Source of the DNA: Methylobacterium frigidaeris
Lineage (GTDB): Bacteria; Pseudomonadota; Alphaproteobacteria; Rhizobiales; Beijerinckiaceae
NCBI RefSeq assembly: GCF_022179185.1
Contig: NZ_BPQJ01000009.1
Span: 124,001 to 188,000, forward strand
Reading direction: 5' to 3'
Length of the DNA: 64,000 nt
The stretch's first letter is position 1; every line of letters starts with the position of its first letter. The notes under the pieces are model-generated. The model ran no database searches. It was not told the origin of the DNA and worked only from the letters and a program-made list of their open reading frames with translations. Shown here piece after piece: positions 56,770 through 64,000 of this stretch. The position numbers were made by a program, and so were the translations under genes.

Positions 56770-59700
56770 TCGGCGGCCTCGCGGGAATCGAGGGCGGCCA
56801 GCGAGTTGCGCCGGCTGCGCCACAGGCCGCGGTCGCGCAGATCGGCGAAGCGGTCGCGGAGCGCCTGCGCGACGCCTGGATTGGCGGCCTCGATCGCCGC
56901 GAGCACAGCGGGATCGCCGAGATAGGCATCGTAGAGCCGGTCGATCTCGGCATCCGTCACCGCGTCGGTGGCGGCCGCCATGACGAACACCGCGTCGAGC
57001 CCCTGCGCCAGCTCCTGTGCGCCGCGCCAGCCGTGGCGGAGCTGCGCAGCGATCCAGCGCGGATGGGCGAGGCGGCCGCGCACCAGCCGGGCGACGTCCT
57101 CGCGGGCGGTGCGGGCCCGCGGCGCCTCCGGGCGGCTGGTATCGAGGCTGTAGAGCACGGGCGCCGCCCCCAGGGAGGCGGCCGCCGCGGAGAACCCTCC
57201 CATCGCGTCGGCAGCGGCGTCGCCGTCGAGGAGGTCGCGCTCGGCGACGTCGAAGGCGTGGAGGTAGGCGTCCGCCGCCGCGACCCGGGCGGCGAAGTCG
57301 GCGTCCGACGTGCCCGCAGCCTCCGCTATGCCCGTCGCCTCCGCGGTGGCATCGAGATAGGCCCGGGCGAGGTCGCTCCGCTCGCTCCACGCGCCGTCGA
57401 GGGCGAGGGCGGCGGTGCCGGCGCCGTAGCGGCCGGGCGCCGCCCCGAACACCCGCGCCGGCGCCTCGCCCCGGCGGCGGGCGGCGGCGAGCGGGTTGTC
57501 GAGATCGTCCTCCTCGCGCGACGCGACCGCCCGGGCGGCGCGATCGAGGAGCGCCAGCGTCTCCGGGAAGGTATCGCGAAAAGCGCCGGAGACCCGCACC
57601 GTCACGTCGATCCGCGGCCGGTCGAGGAGGGCGAGCGGCAGCACCTCGAAGCCGGTCACCCGGGTCGAGGCGTGGTCCCAGACCGGGCGCACGCCCATCA
57701 GCGCCAGGGCCTGCGCCACGTCCTCGCCGCCGGTGCGCAAGGTCGGCGAGGCCCAGAGGTCCATGACGAGGCGGGCCGGATACTCGCCCTCGTCCTGAAG
57801 GTAGCGCCGCACCACCTCGGCGGCGGCCTTTTCGCCCAGCATCGAGGCGGCCCGGGTCGGCAGGGCGCGGGGATCGAGGGTGGCGAGGTTGCGCCCCGTC
57901 GGCAGCACGTCGGCCCGGCCGCGAGCCGGCGAGCCGGCGGGGCCCGGCGGCACGAAGCGTCCGTCGAGGGCGGCGAGGAGGCCGGCCCGTTCGGCGGGGC
58001 CACAGGCGGAATGGGCGCCGGGCGCCTCGCCGAAGACGTGCAGCCCGTCGCGCATCGTCACCTCGGCGAGGTCGCACAGATGCGCGTCGAGGGCGGCGAG
58101 CGCGTCGGGCATCGGCGTGGCGCGATCGATCCCGGCCGCCGCGAGCAGGCCGGCATCCTCGGCCCGCTCCAGGATGCCGCGGGCGATCAGATCCGCCCGG
58201 CGCGGGTCGAGCACCGTCGCGGCGGAATACTCCTCCACCAACTCGCGCAAGGTGGCGGCCGCCGGGTCGAGGCCGGCAGCCGCGGTCTCCGGCGGCAGGT
58301 GCCCGATCGTGACGGCACCGATCCGGCGCTTGGCCGGCGCCGCCTCGCCGGGATCGTCGACGATGAAGGGATAGACCACCGGCAGCGCCCCGACCGCGAG
58401 GGAAGGCCAGCAGCCGGGGGAGAGCGCCACCGCCTTGCCGGGCAGCCACTCGGTGGTGCCGTGGGTGCCGAGATGGATCATCGCGTCGCAACGCTCGCGC
58501 AGGGCGAGGTGGAAGGCGAGGGAGGCGTGGCAGGGCACCGCGTCGGGGTCGTGATAGCCCGCCTTGCGATCGCCCTTGTGGCCGCGGTCCGGCTGGAGCG
58601 CCACCAGCACGCGACCGGCCTGCAAGGCCCGGAACCGGAAGGCGCCGTCTCGAACGGCCGGATCGTCGGCGGGCTCGCCCCATTCCGCCGCGAGAGCCGC
58701 GCGGGCCTCCGCCGGCAGCCGGGCGCGCCAGGCCTCGTAGACGGACAGCGGCACCGCGAGGGTCGGGGCGTCCTCGGTGAGACGGCGCATCAGGGCGTCG
58801 GGCTCCGGGATGTCGGACACCGCGTAGCCCTCGACGGCCAGGAGATCGAGGATTCCTCGAGCGCTCGCCGGGGTGTCGAGCCCGACCGCGAAGCCGGCCC
58901 GGCCCCCCCGGGCCGGATAGTCGGACAGCACCAGGGCGAGGCGGCGCTCGGAGCGCGCCGTGGCGGCGAGGCGGGCCCAGGCGGCGGCCCGGTCGGCGGT
59001 GGCGCTGATCCCGGCGAAGTCCGGCACCGCCCGGCGCTCGCGGAACCCCTCGACCTCCGGCGCCTCCTCCTTGTGGGAGATCGGGAAGCCGGAGAGCCGC
59101 CCGTCGAATTCCGGCAGCGCTACCTGCATGGCGAGGTCGGCGGCGCCCAGGCCCCGGGCCGAGGCCGCCCAGGCCTCCCGGCCCGCCCCGACCGTGAAGG
59201 CCTGGATCACCGGGCAATCCGCCTCGTCCAGGACGAAGCCGGCCTCCTCCCGGGCCGAGAAGGCAGTGGCGGCGATGATCACGGCGGGACGCTGGGCCGC
59301 GATGGCCTCGCGGACGACGGCCACCGCTTCCGGGTCCTTGAGGCTCGCCACCGCGACGATGGCGGGGCTCAAGCCCCGTTCCCACAGGGCCGCTGCGAGG
59401 GCGGTGGCCGGGGCGGTGTCGCCGCCGAGGATCGCCGAGCGGTACACGAGCACGAGCGCGCGGGGCAGGGGCGAGGCGGCGTCCGGCCGATCGCGGACGC
59501 CGCAGCCCGGGCACCAGGCAAAGCCCCGCGGCAGGGCCCGCGGTGGCTCCGCCGCGACCGGCCGGCCGAGCTCGGCGGCGATCCGCGTGAGGAGCTGACG
59601 CAGGTTGTCGGTCCCGCCGGCGCGAAAATACGCGTCGAGGGTGTCTCGCAGCTCCGGCGCCACCGTCGAGACCGCGTCGAGGCGCGGATCCGGCCGGTCG

Positions 59701-60050
59701 TCCCCCGGCAGCACCGCGAGCGGGATGTCATGCGCCCGGCAGGTCTCGGCCAGCCGCTCGATGCCGTAGCGCCAGTAATCGAGCCCGCCGAGGCAGCGCA
59801 CCAGCACGAAGCGGGCGCGGGCGATCACCGCGTCGGCGTAGAGATCGACGGAGAGCGGGTGGCGCAGCTGCGCCAGCTTGGCGAGCCGCAGGCTCGGCCA
59901 TTTCCCCGGGAGACCCGCATAGGCGTCGGCGAGACCGGCGAGGTCGGAATCGGTGAAGGACAGGGCGACGATGTCGCCGGGCGCCTGGCCCAGATCGATC
60001 GCCGCTTCGCCCTCGTCGAGGGAGACCGTATCGATGCGCAGGAGGTGCAT
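56766..60050 (-). CDS. cobN: Cobaltochelatase subunit CobN
   Basis: 1094 aa. Large subunit of the ATP-dependent CobNST chelatase that inserts cobalt into hydrogenobyrinic acid diamide; related to Mg-chelatase BchH. Marks: VRCLGGLDYWRYGIERLAE, MIHLGTHGTTEWLPGKAVALSPGCWPSL, PVVYPFIVDDPGEAAPAKRRIGAV, LPTGRNLATLDPRALPT and AQLRHGWRGAQELAQGLDAVF. Shorter than the roughly 1250-aa Pseudomonas protein, within the range of alphaproteobacteria. It starts 6 bp after the Uma2 gene. CobS and CobT are not in the window. Confidence 0.96.
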   Translation of the reverse strand: MHLLRIDTVSLDEGEAAIDLGQAPGDIVALSFTDSDLAGLADAYAGLPGKWPSLRLAKLAQLRHPLSVDLYADAVIARARFVLVRCLGGLDYWRYGIERLAETCRAHDIPLAVLPGDDRPDPRLDAVSTVAPELRDTLDAYFRAGGTDNLRQLLTRIAAELGRPVAAEPPRALPRGFAWCPGCGVRDRPDAASPLPRALVLVYRSAILGGDTAPATALAAALWERGLSPAIVAVASLKDPEAVAVVREAIAAQRPAVIIAATAFSAREEAGFVLDEADCPVIQAFTVGAGREAWAASARGLGAADLAMQVALPEFDGRLSGFPISHKEEAPEVEGFRERRAVPDFAGISATADRAAAWARLAATARSERRLALVLSDYPARGGRAGFAVGLDTPASARGILDLLAVEGYAVSDIPEPDALMRRLTEDAPTLAVPLSVYEAWRARLPAEARAALAAEWGEPADDPAVRDGAFRFRALQAGRVLVALQPDRGHKGDRKAGYHDPDAVPCHASLAFHLALRERCDAMIHLGTHGTTEWLPGKAVALSPGCWPSLAVGALPVVYPFIVDDPGEAAPAKRRIGAVTIGHLPPETAAAGLDPAAATLRELVEEYSAATVLDPRRADLIARGILERAEDAGLLAAAGIDRATPMPDALAALDAHLCDLAEVTMRDGLHVFGEAPGAHSACGPAERAGLLAALDGRFVPPGPAGSPARGRADVLPTGRNLATLDPRALPTRAASMLGEKAAAEVVRRYLQDEGEYPARLVMDLWASPTLRTGGEDVAQALALMGVRPVWDHASTRVTGFEVLPLALLDRPRIDVTVRVSGAFRDTFPETLALLDRAARAVASREEDDLDNPLAAARRRGEAPARVFGAAPGRYGAGTAALALDGAWSERSDLARAYLDATAEATGIAEAAGTSDADFAARVAAADAYLHAFDVAERDLLDGDAAADAMGGFSAAAASLGAAPVLYSLDTSRPEAPRARTAREDVARLVRGRLAHPRWIAAQLRHGWRGAQELAQGLDAVFVMAAATDAVTDAEIDRLYDAYLGDPAVLAAIEAANPGVAQALRDRFADLRDRGLWRSRRNSLAALDSREAAE

Positions 60051-60056
60051 CGGCCC

Positions 60057-60647
60057 TCAGGTCCCGGAGACGAGGCGGGGCCGCGGCGGGAACACGACGC
60101 CGTCATAGACGTCCGCCAGCGCCAGCCTCGTGCCGAGTTCCGGCAGCTCGATCGTCTGGTCGAGCCCGGCCACGAGACGGTGCTGCCAGGCGCCGTCAGT
60201 GTCGCGGCGCCACAGGGCGATCTCGGGAGCGTTCGGCTCGACCAGCAGGATCACCATGAGGCTCGCGACCGCCTTGTACTCCTCGAGCTCGTCGAAGGCG
60301 TCGAAGTCGCGGGTCGAAGGCGACAGGACCTCGGCGACCAGCCGCGGCTCCGCCGCCGTCAGCCCGTTCGGGTCGCGGGCGCCGCAATCGATGCCCAGAT
60401 CAGGCCGGCTGATCTGGCCCGGCAGGGTCGCGACGCTGCCGTCACCGGTGAAGGGCCGGCACGGTGTCCCGCGCAGGCGGGCGCAGAACTCCGCCACGAG
60501 GTTGACCACGATGTCGTCATGGACGTTGCGTGCGCCGGCCATCATCCGGACCGGCACCCCGCCGACCAGCTCGTAGCGCTCGTCCTGGCGCTCCTGCCAG
60601 GCGAAGAACTCCTGCACGCTCCAGCGCCGGTGCGCGGGCTCCGACAT
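60057..60647 (-). CDS. Uma2-family (DUF820) restriction-endonuclease-fold protein
   Basis: 196 aa. PD-(D/E)XK nuclease fold: RWSVQEFFAWQERQDERYELVGGVPVRMM, NLVAEFCARLRGTPCRPFTGDGSVA, RPDLGIDC (first Asp), PRLVAEVLSPSTRDFDAFDELEEYKAV (the E-x-L-S-P-S-T motif). Such genes are common in many copies in cyanobacteria and some alphaproteobacteria; no firm function is known. Here it lies 6 bp before cobN on the same strand, so it is probably transcribed with the cob operon although it has no evident role there. Confidence 0.88.
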   Translation of the reverse strand: MSEPAHRRWSVQEFFAWQERQDERYELVGGVPVRMMAGARNVHDDIVVNLVAEFCARLRGTPCRPFTGDGSVATLPGQISRPDLGIDCGARDPNGLTAAEPRLVAEVLSPSTRDFDAFDELEEYKAVASLMVILLVEPNAPEIALWRRDTDGAWQHRLVAGLDQTIELPELGTRLALADVYDGVVFPPRPRLVSGT

Positions 60648-61022
60648 GCGATGCCCTCCCGGGCTTGGGGTTTCCGTGGTTCGGTGCCGGTGATGTCGAC
60701 GATATGGCGTCAGACGTCCCGGCTGGAAAGTAAAGCGCGGGTCTCCTTTCTCCCCGCGGACGGGGAGAGGGCTTCATCGACCTGGTCGTCGATGAAGCGG
60801 GGGCAGGCTAAGCCGGAGCGAGAGGGTGTTTCCGGAGAGCCTCTTTCGGAAGTACCCCCTCACCGTCGGCTGCCGCCTCGCTGCGCTCCCTGAACGGCGA
60901 CGCAGCCCTCTCCCCGCAACGAGGTCGGGCTTGCCCGACTTCGTCTGCCGCTCGCAGATCCCGGGTAAGCCCGGGACCTGTCGCGGAGAGGCAACGCGCA
61001 CGAATCGAGGCGAGGGAAACGT
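60648..61022. repeat. Palindrome-rich intergenic repeat region between cobW and the Uma2 gene
   Basis: 375 bp without a gene. Contains a 7-bp hairpin (arm CTCCCCG), a perfect 11-bp hairpin with a 6-nt loop at 60771-60798 (arm GCTTCATCGAC), a 7-bp hairpin (GTCGGGC-TT-GCCCGAC) near 60923-60938 and a CCCGGG...CCCGGG pair near 60960-60980. CTCTCCCCGC words at each side suggest a composite dispersed element. It could also end transcription from cobW. Confidence 0.65.
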
Positions 61023-62057
61023 CTACCCCTTCAAAGCCGCCGCCACCGCCTCCTTGTCGAATCCGGCGAGCCCGATCACCACCAGCGTCCCGTCCCGGTG
61101 CTCGGCCGGGCGCCAGGGCCGGTCGTAATGGTGGGCGACGCGGCGGCCGACGCCCTGGACGACGAGACGCATCGGCTTGTCGGCGACGGCGCAGAAGCCC
61201 TTGATTCGAAGAACCCCGGCCACCTCGGCGGCCTTCGCCACCCGGGCGGCCAGGTCCTCGGGCGAGCCCGCGGCCTTCACCGGCAGCGCCACGCTCTCGA
61301 AATCGTCGTGGTCGTGGTCCTCCTCCGTCTCGTGGTGCGAGGGCCGCGCGGCGAGGTCGTCCTCCGCGGCGGCGTTGAGGCCGAGGAGCACGCGGGGATC
61401 GAGGGCGCCGTGGGCGGTCTCGACGAGCTTGACGGCCCGGGGCAGGTGCGCCTCCACCTCGGCGCGCACGCGAGCCCGCTCGCCCTCGTCGAGGAGGTCG
61501 GACTTGTTCATCACCACGAGATCGGCGCAGAGGAGCTGGTCCTCGAACACCTCTTCCAGCGGATTCTCGTGATCGACGCTGGCATCGGCCGCGCGTTGGG
61601 CCGCCAGCGCCTCTGGATCGTCCGCGAAGGCGCCAGAGGCCACAGCCGGGCCGTCCACCACCGCCACCACGCCGTCGACGGTGACCCGCGAGCGGATCGC
61701 CGGCCAGTTGAAGGCCTGGACCAGGGGCTTGGGCAGGGCGAGGCCGGAGGTCTCGATCAGGATGTGCTCCGGCGGCTCCGGCCGGTCGAGGAGCTTGTTC
61801 AGGGCCGGCACGAAATCGTCGGCGACGGTGCAGCAGATGCAGCCGTTCGGCAGCTCGACCACCGCGTCGGCGTCGCAGCCCGGGATGCCGCACTCGGCGA
61901 GCAGGCTGCCGTCGAAGCTGACATCGCCGAACTCGTTGACGATGATCGCGAGGCGCCGACCGTCATTGTGCTCGACGGCGTGGCGCACGAGCGTCGTCTT
62001 GCCGGCGCCGAGGAAGCCCGTGACGATGGTGCAGGGGATCTTGTTCAGGATGGTCAT
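61023..62057 (-). CDS. cobW: CobW-family GTPase metallochaperone
   Basis: 344 aa G3E GTPase. P-loop IVTGFLGAGKTTLVRH, switch and metal site ELPNGCICCTVADDF (CxCC), Walker B-like HILIETSGLALPKPLV, NKSD base recognition, and the C-terminal CobW domain with VLRIKGFCAVADKPMRLVVQGVGRR. A His/Asp-rich loop (HHETEEDHDHDD) between the domains may bind metal. Thought to deliver cobalt to CobNST. ATG 62057 overlaps the DUF1636 stop (ATGA). Confidence 0.95.
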   Translation of the reverse strand: MTILNKIPCTIVTGFLGAGKTTLVRHAVEHNDGRRLAIIVNEFGDVSFDGSLLAECGIPGCDADAVVELPNGCICCTVADDFVPALNKLLDRPEPPEHILIETSGLALPKPLVQAFNWPAIRSRVTVDGVVAVVDGPAVASGAFADDPEALAAQRAADASVDHENPLEEVFEDQLLCADLVVMNKSDLLDEGERARVRAEVEAHLPRAVKLVETAHGALDPRVLLGLNAAAEDDLAARPSHHETEEDHDHDDFESVALPVKAAGSPEDLAARVAKAAEVAGVLRIKGFCAVADKPMRLVVQGVGRRVAHHYDRPWRPAEHRDGTLVVIGLAGFDKEAVAAALKG

Positions 62058-62446
62058 GGGAGAACCGGCGCGGGAGGGATGCGGGCGACGACGCCTTTGC
62101 GGAACTCTTGCGGACGCTCGCGCCAGGGCACGATTCCGTCCGGGGTTCCGGCATAGAGGCCGATGCCGTCGAGGATGACCGCGGCGGACACCGCCGGGTC
62201 GAGGTCGCCGTAGACGTAGGTCCAGCGGCCGGGGCTCGACACCGCGACCGTGCAGGGCCGCTTGCAGACCGAGAGGCATTCCACCGGCTCGATCCGCACG
62301 CGCGCCTCCGGACGATCAGCGAGGGCTGCCGCGAGGGCGTCGTGCAGGCGGGCGCCGGCGCGGGGGCCTTCGCCGGGGTCGGCGGCGTCGCGGCAGGTGG
62401 TGCAGACGTAGAGGGTGCAGATATCGGAGGGGATCTGCTCGCTCAC
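62054..62446 (-). CDS. DUF1636 thioredoxin-like ferredoxin-fold protein
   Basis: 130 aa from GTG 62446, which overlaps the cbtA stop (GTGA). Cysteines YVCTTCRDA and VECLSVCKRPCTVAVSSPGRWTYVYGDLDP fit a thioredoxin-like [2Fe-2S] or metal site. The family recurs beside cobW and cbtAB in alphaproteobacterial B12 loci; its role is unknown but a cobalt-handling or redox job is plausible. Confidence 0.88.
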   Translation of the reverse strand: MSEQIPSDICTLYVCTTCRDAADPGEGPRAGARLHDALAAALADRPEARVRIEPVECLSVCKRPCTVAVSSPGRWTYVYGDLDPAVSAAVILDGIGLYAGTPDGIVPWRERPQEFRKGVVARIPPAPVLP

Positions 62447-63186
62447 GCGGACACCTCGCTCCGGCGCGCGGTGCCCTTCGTGCCGGCGACCGCGCCCCAG
62501 GCCCAGCCGAAGGCGAGGCCGAGCACCGCCCAGAAGGCGAAGGCGACCGCCAGCGACCGGGCGGCGAACTGCGCCGCGTAGACCGGCGGCATGGCGGAGA
62601 TCTCCTCCGGCCCGTGCGGGGCGCCCCAGGCATGCGGTGCGACGATGAGGGCGAGACCTAAACCGATCGCGGCTGGCCCGCGGCGGATCGCCACCAGGTA
62701 GAGGCCGACAGCCGTGGCGAGGGCGGTAGCCACCCACCAGAGCTGGCGCGATTCGAGGGCGGCGCCCGCGATGCCAGGCAGTTCCGGCGGCAGCCCGATC
62801 GCCGGGGCGAGGCTGGCGGCGAGGAAGCCGCCGATGCCGAACTTCAGCGCCTCGGAGGGCGTCACCTCGCGGCCGGCCGCGACCAGCACGGCGCCGAGGA
62901 GCAGCGCGTAGCCGACGCCGCTGACCAGGGTGGCGAGCGCCGTGAAGGCGAGGCGCGGCAGGCCGGGCGCCGGCTGCCATTGCGGCTCGCCGCCATGGTC
63001 GTGCCCGGCATGGGCGAACACGATCAGCGCATTGGCCGAGACGCGGGTGGGAGCGACGGTCTCGGCCGTCTCGTACTTCTCCGCCGCCAGGATCAGCGGC
63101 GAGGTGAGGGCGAATTGCAGAGCTGAGGCCACGCACGCGGCCAGGAAGCCGGCGACCAGCGCCGCGGCGAGCAGACGTTTCGTCAT
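62443..63186 (-). CDS. cbtA: Cobalt transporter subunit CbtA
   Basis: 247 aa with five to six helices: RLLAAALVAGFLAACVASALQFALTSPLI at the start, a periplasmic His-rich loop (FAHAGHDHGGEPQW), and VTPSEALKFGIGGFLAASLAPAIGLPPELPG, ALESRQLWWVATALATAVGLYLVA. Predicted cobalt permease that works with CbtB. The gene lies 86 bp after cbtB and under the same riboswitch. Confidence 0.93.
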   Translation of the reverse strand: MTKRLLAAALVAGFLAACVASALQFALTSPLILAAEKYETAETVAPTRVSANALIVFAHAGHDHGGEPQWQPAPGLPRLAFTALATLVSGVGYALLLGAVLVAAGREVTPSEALKFGIGGFLAASLAPAIGLPPELPGIAGAALESRQLWWVATALATAVGLYLVAIRRGPAAIGLGLALIVAPHAWGAPHGPEEISAMPPVYAAQFAARSLAVAFAFWAVLGLAFGWAWGAVAGTKGTARRSEVSA

Positions 63187-63272
63187 GGAAGGATCACCTG
63201 CACGACCAAAGGGCCGCGGGCCCGCGCCCGGTCGGGGCGCAGGCCGCGCGGCCTCGGAGGGTTAGGCCCTGG

Positions 63273-63449
63273 TCAGTGGCAGGGGAAGTTGTGAGCGTGG
63301 CGCCAGTCGTGGGCGGCGTTGTGCAGGGCGACCACGGGGGCGAAGCCGGAGACGAACAGCAGCCCGATACCGAGGGTAGCGGCGAGAAGGACGGCGCTCA
63401 GGCGCTCGCCGACGAGGGCGGGGGAGAGGGACCGGGTGATCGCGACCAT
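63273..63449 (-). CDS. cbtB: Cobalt transporter subunit CbtB
   Basis: 58 aa from ATG 63449, with AGGAG at a good distance; the in-frame ATG at 63470 lies upstream of that site. One helix (about 17-39, LSAVLLAATLGIGLLFVSGFAPV) followed by the conserved His-rich end VALHNAAHDWRHAHNFPCH, which marks CbtB and probably binds cobalt. First gene after the riboswitch. Confidence 0.94.
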   Translation of the reverse strand: MVAITRSLSPALVGERLSAVLLAATLGIGLLFVSGFAPVVALHNAAHDWRHAHNFPCH

Positions 63450-63488
63450 GACGAACTCCTGCCGCCCCACCGGCGGCGTCGAGAGAAA

Positions 63489-63668
63489 GGGGTGACGGCA
63501 GGTCTCCTGGCTCGCGGTCTCTGGAGCCGGCCCACCGCCTTCCCGGATTGCTCCAGTGGCCGATGGCGGACCGTGTGCGACCGCTCACAGTTGCGGGGGC
63601 AGCCGCGGCACACCGGAAAGAGCCCGGATCCCGCGTTCCCTTTTCACCTCGTCGCCGAGGCACCGTCG
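63489..63668 (-). promoter_or_regulatory. Adenosylcobalamin riboswitch upstream of cbtB
   Basis: Read on the minus strand the segment has the aptamer elements in order: GGTGAAAAGGGAA, the core GCTGCCCCCGCAACTGTGAG, the CCACTGG and GGGAAGG elements, and the 3' strand AGCCAGGAGACCTGCCGTC. It ends about 40 nt before the cbtB start codon. Cobalamin binding should repress expression of cbtBA and probably the genes behind it. Control at translation initiation is likely, as no T-run follows. Confidence 0.95.
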
Positions 63669-63759
63669 TGGCGACCCTAGCGGGTCGCCTGCGGGCTTGC
63701 AATCGGCGCAGCCTGCCGCGACACCTCCGGCCCGAGTTTTCCCGGAGGAGGAGACGTCC

Positions 63760-64000
63760 GTGCCGGATCCGGACCGCGCCGCCCCGCGCCTGACCCTGGT
63801 CCTGGGCGGCGCCCGCTCAGGAAAAAGCCGCTACGCGGAAGGGCTGATCGAAGCGCTGCCGGGGCCCTGGCTCTACGTCGCGACGGCGCAAGCCTGGGAC
63901 GACGAGATGCGGGCGCGCATCGACGCGCACCGCGCCCGCCGGCCTCCGCCCTGGGAGACGGTCGACGCGCCGCGCGACCTGCCGGCGATGATCGGCCGAG
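63760..64000 (+). CDS. cobU: Adenosylcobinamide kinase / guanylyltransferase, 5' part
   Basis: 80 codons present; the gene runs past the window end. GTG 63760 follows GGAGGAGGAG. The P-loop [16 protein letters not shown] and the following [35 protein letters not shown] are the CobU/CobP signature. Phosphorylates adenosylcobinamide and transfers GMP in nucleotide-loop assembly. It is divergent from the cbtB riboswitch, with about 90 bp between. Confidence 0.93.
   Translation, partial: MPDPDRAAPRLTLVLGGARSGKSRYAEGLIEALPGPWLYVATAQAWDDEMRARIDAHRARRPPPWETVDAPRDLPAMIGR

Noticed and set aside
55408..59514. Very long minus-strand ORF running through cobG and most of cobN
   Set aside because: Only the last 1362 nt (cobG) have protein-like content; the rest is an open shadow frame of cobN caused by high GC.
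57033..60893. 1286-codon plus-strand ORF opposite cobN
   Set aside because: Low-complexity, Arg/Gly/Ala-rich translation without any motif; antisense shadow of cobN in GC-rich DNA.

Overview
The window is about 70% GC, its genes are tightly packed, and head-to-tail neighbours often overlap as ATGA or GTGA. The gene content points to an alphaproteobacterium of the Hyphomicrobiales, most likely Methylobacterium or a close relative. Supporting genes are the quinoprotein-dehydrogenase accessory genes (MxaJ/XoxJ-like, CxxxCW and SoxYZ-like), usg, bcsS, exoD, a form II cox cluster, a livHMGF operon carrying a DUF6867 gene, and an aerobic cob cluster led by cbtBA. The genus is an inference; no 16S or other marker gene is present.

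Layout. 1-8.5 kb: tail of a PQQ-linked cluster, a short-chain dehydrogenase, the folate genes folP-folB-folK on the minus strand, a SoxYZ-like carrier, a frameshifted glyoxalase-family gene, a Tat-exported metallophosphoesterase and a Pro/Ala-rich membrane protein. 8.6-16.4 kb: SGNH hydrolase, soluble PAS histidine kinase, recO, parC, two tiny membrane proteins, rpe and infA. 16.6-22.9 kb: minus-strand branched-chain amino-acid ABC operon (livH, livM, livG, a LysE-type exporter, livF, DUF6867, livK) closed by a strong intrinsic terminator. 23.1-32.9 kb: plus-strand cox/molybdenum-hydroxylase cluster (coxG, coxS, coxL, coxM, coxD, coxE, two XdhC-type proteins, a MoeA-like protein, a MocA-like transferase), in which two copies of an intergenic repeat flank coxL-coxM. 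32.9-47.5 kb: accessory and surface functions: a decayed LysE gene, exoD, usg, bcsS, an FeS photolyase with a formyltransferase and a DUF2256 protein, a zinc ABC system divergent from zur across a palindromic operator, a lone protease-like protein lacking the catalytic serine motif, a polyprenyl sugar-phosphate transferase, an Fsr-type MFS pump, a haem-degrading monooxygenase and an XRE regulator.

47.5-64 kb is a cobalamin locus: cobB, cbiD, cobM-cobE-cobL, cobK, cobJ-cobI-cobH-cobG-cobN, a Uma2 nuclease-fold gene, cobW-DUF1636-cbtA-cbtB, and the start of cobU. A clear adenosylcobalamin riboswitch on the minus strand precedes cbtB. It should shut down cobalt uptake, and perhaps the genes behind it, when B12 is plentiful. 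The enzymes are those of the aerobic route, except that CbiD stands where CobF would be expected.

I see no complete new defence or mobile system. The best candidates for follow-up are the paired intergenic elements around coxLM, the palindromic element carried in frame inside cobG, the start codons shared head-to-head by cobK and cobL, and the protease-like protein without GDSG. No tRNA, rRNA, CRISPR array or intact transposase was recognised.
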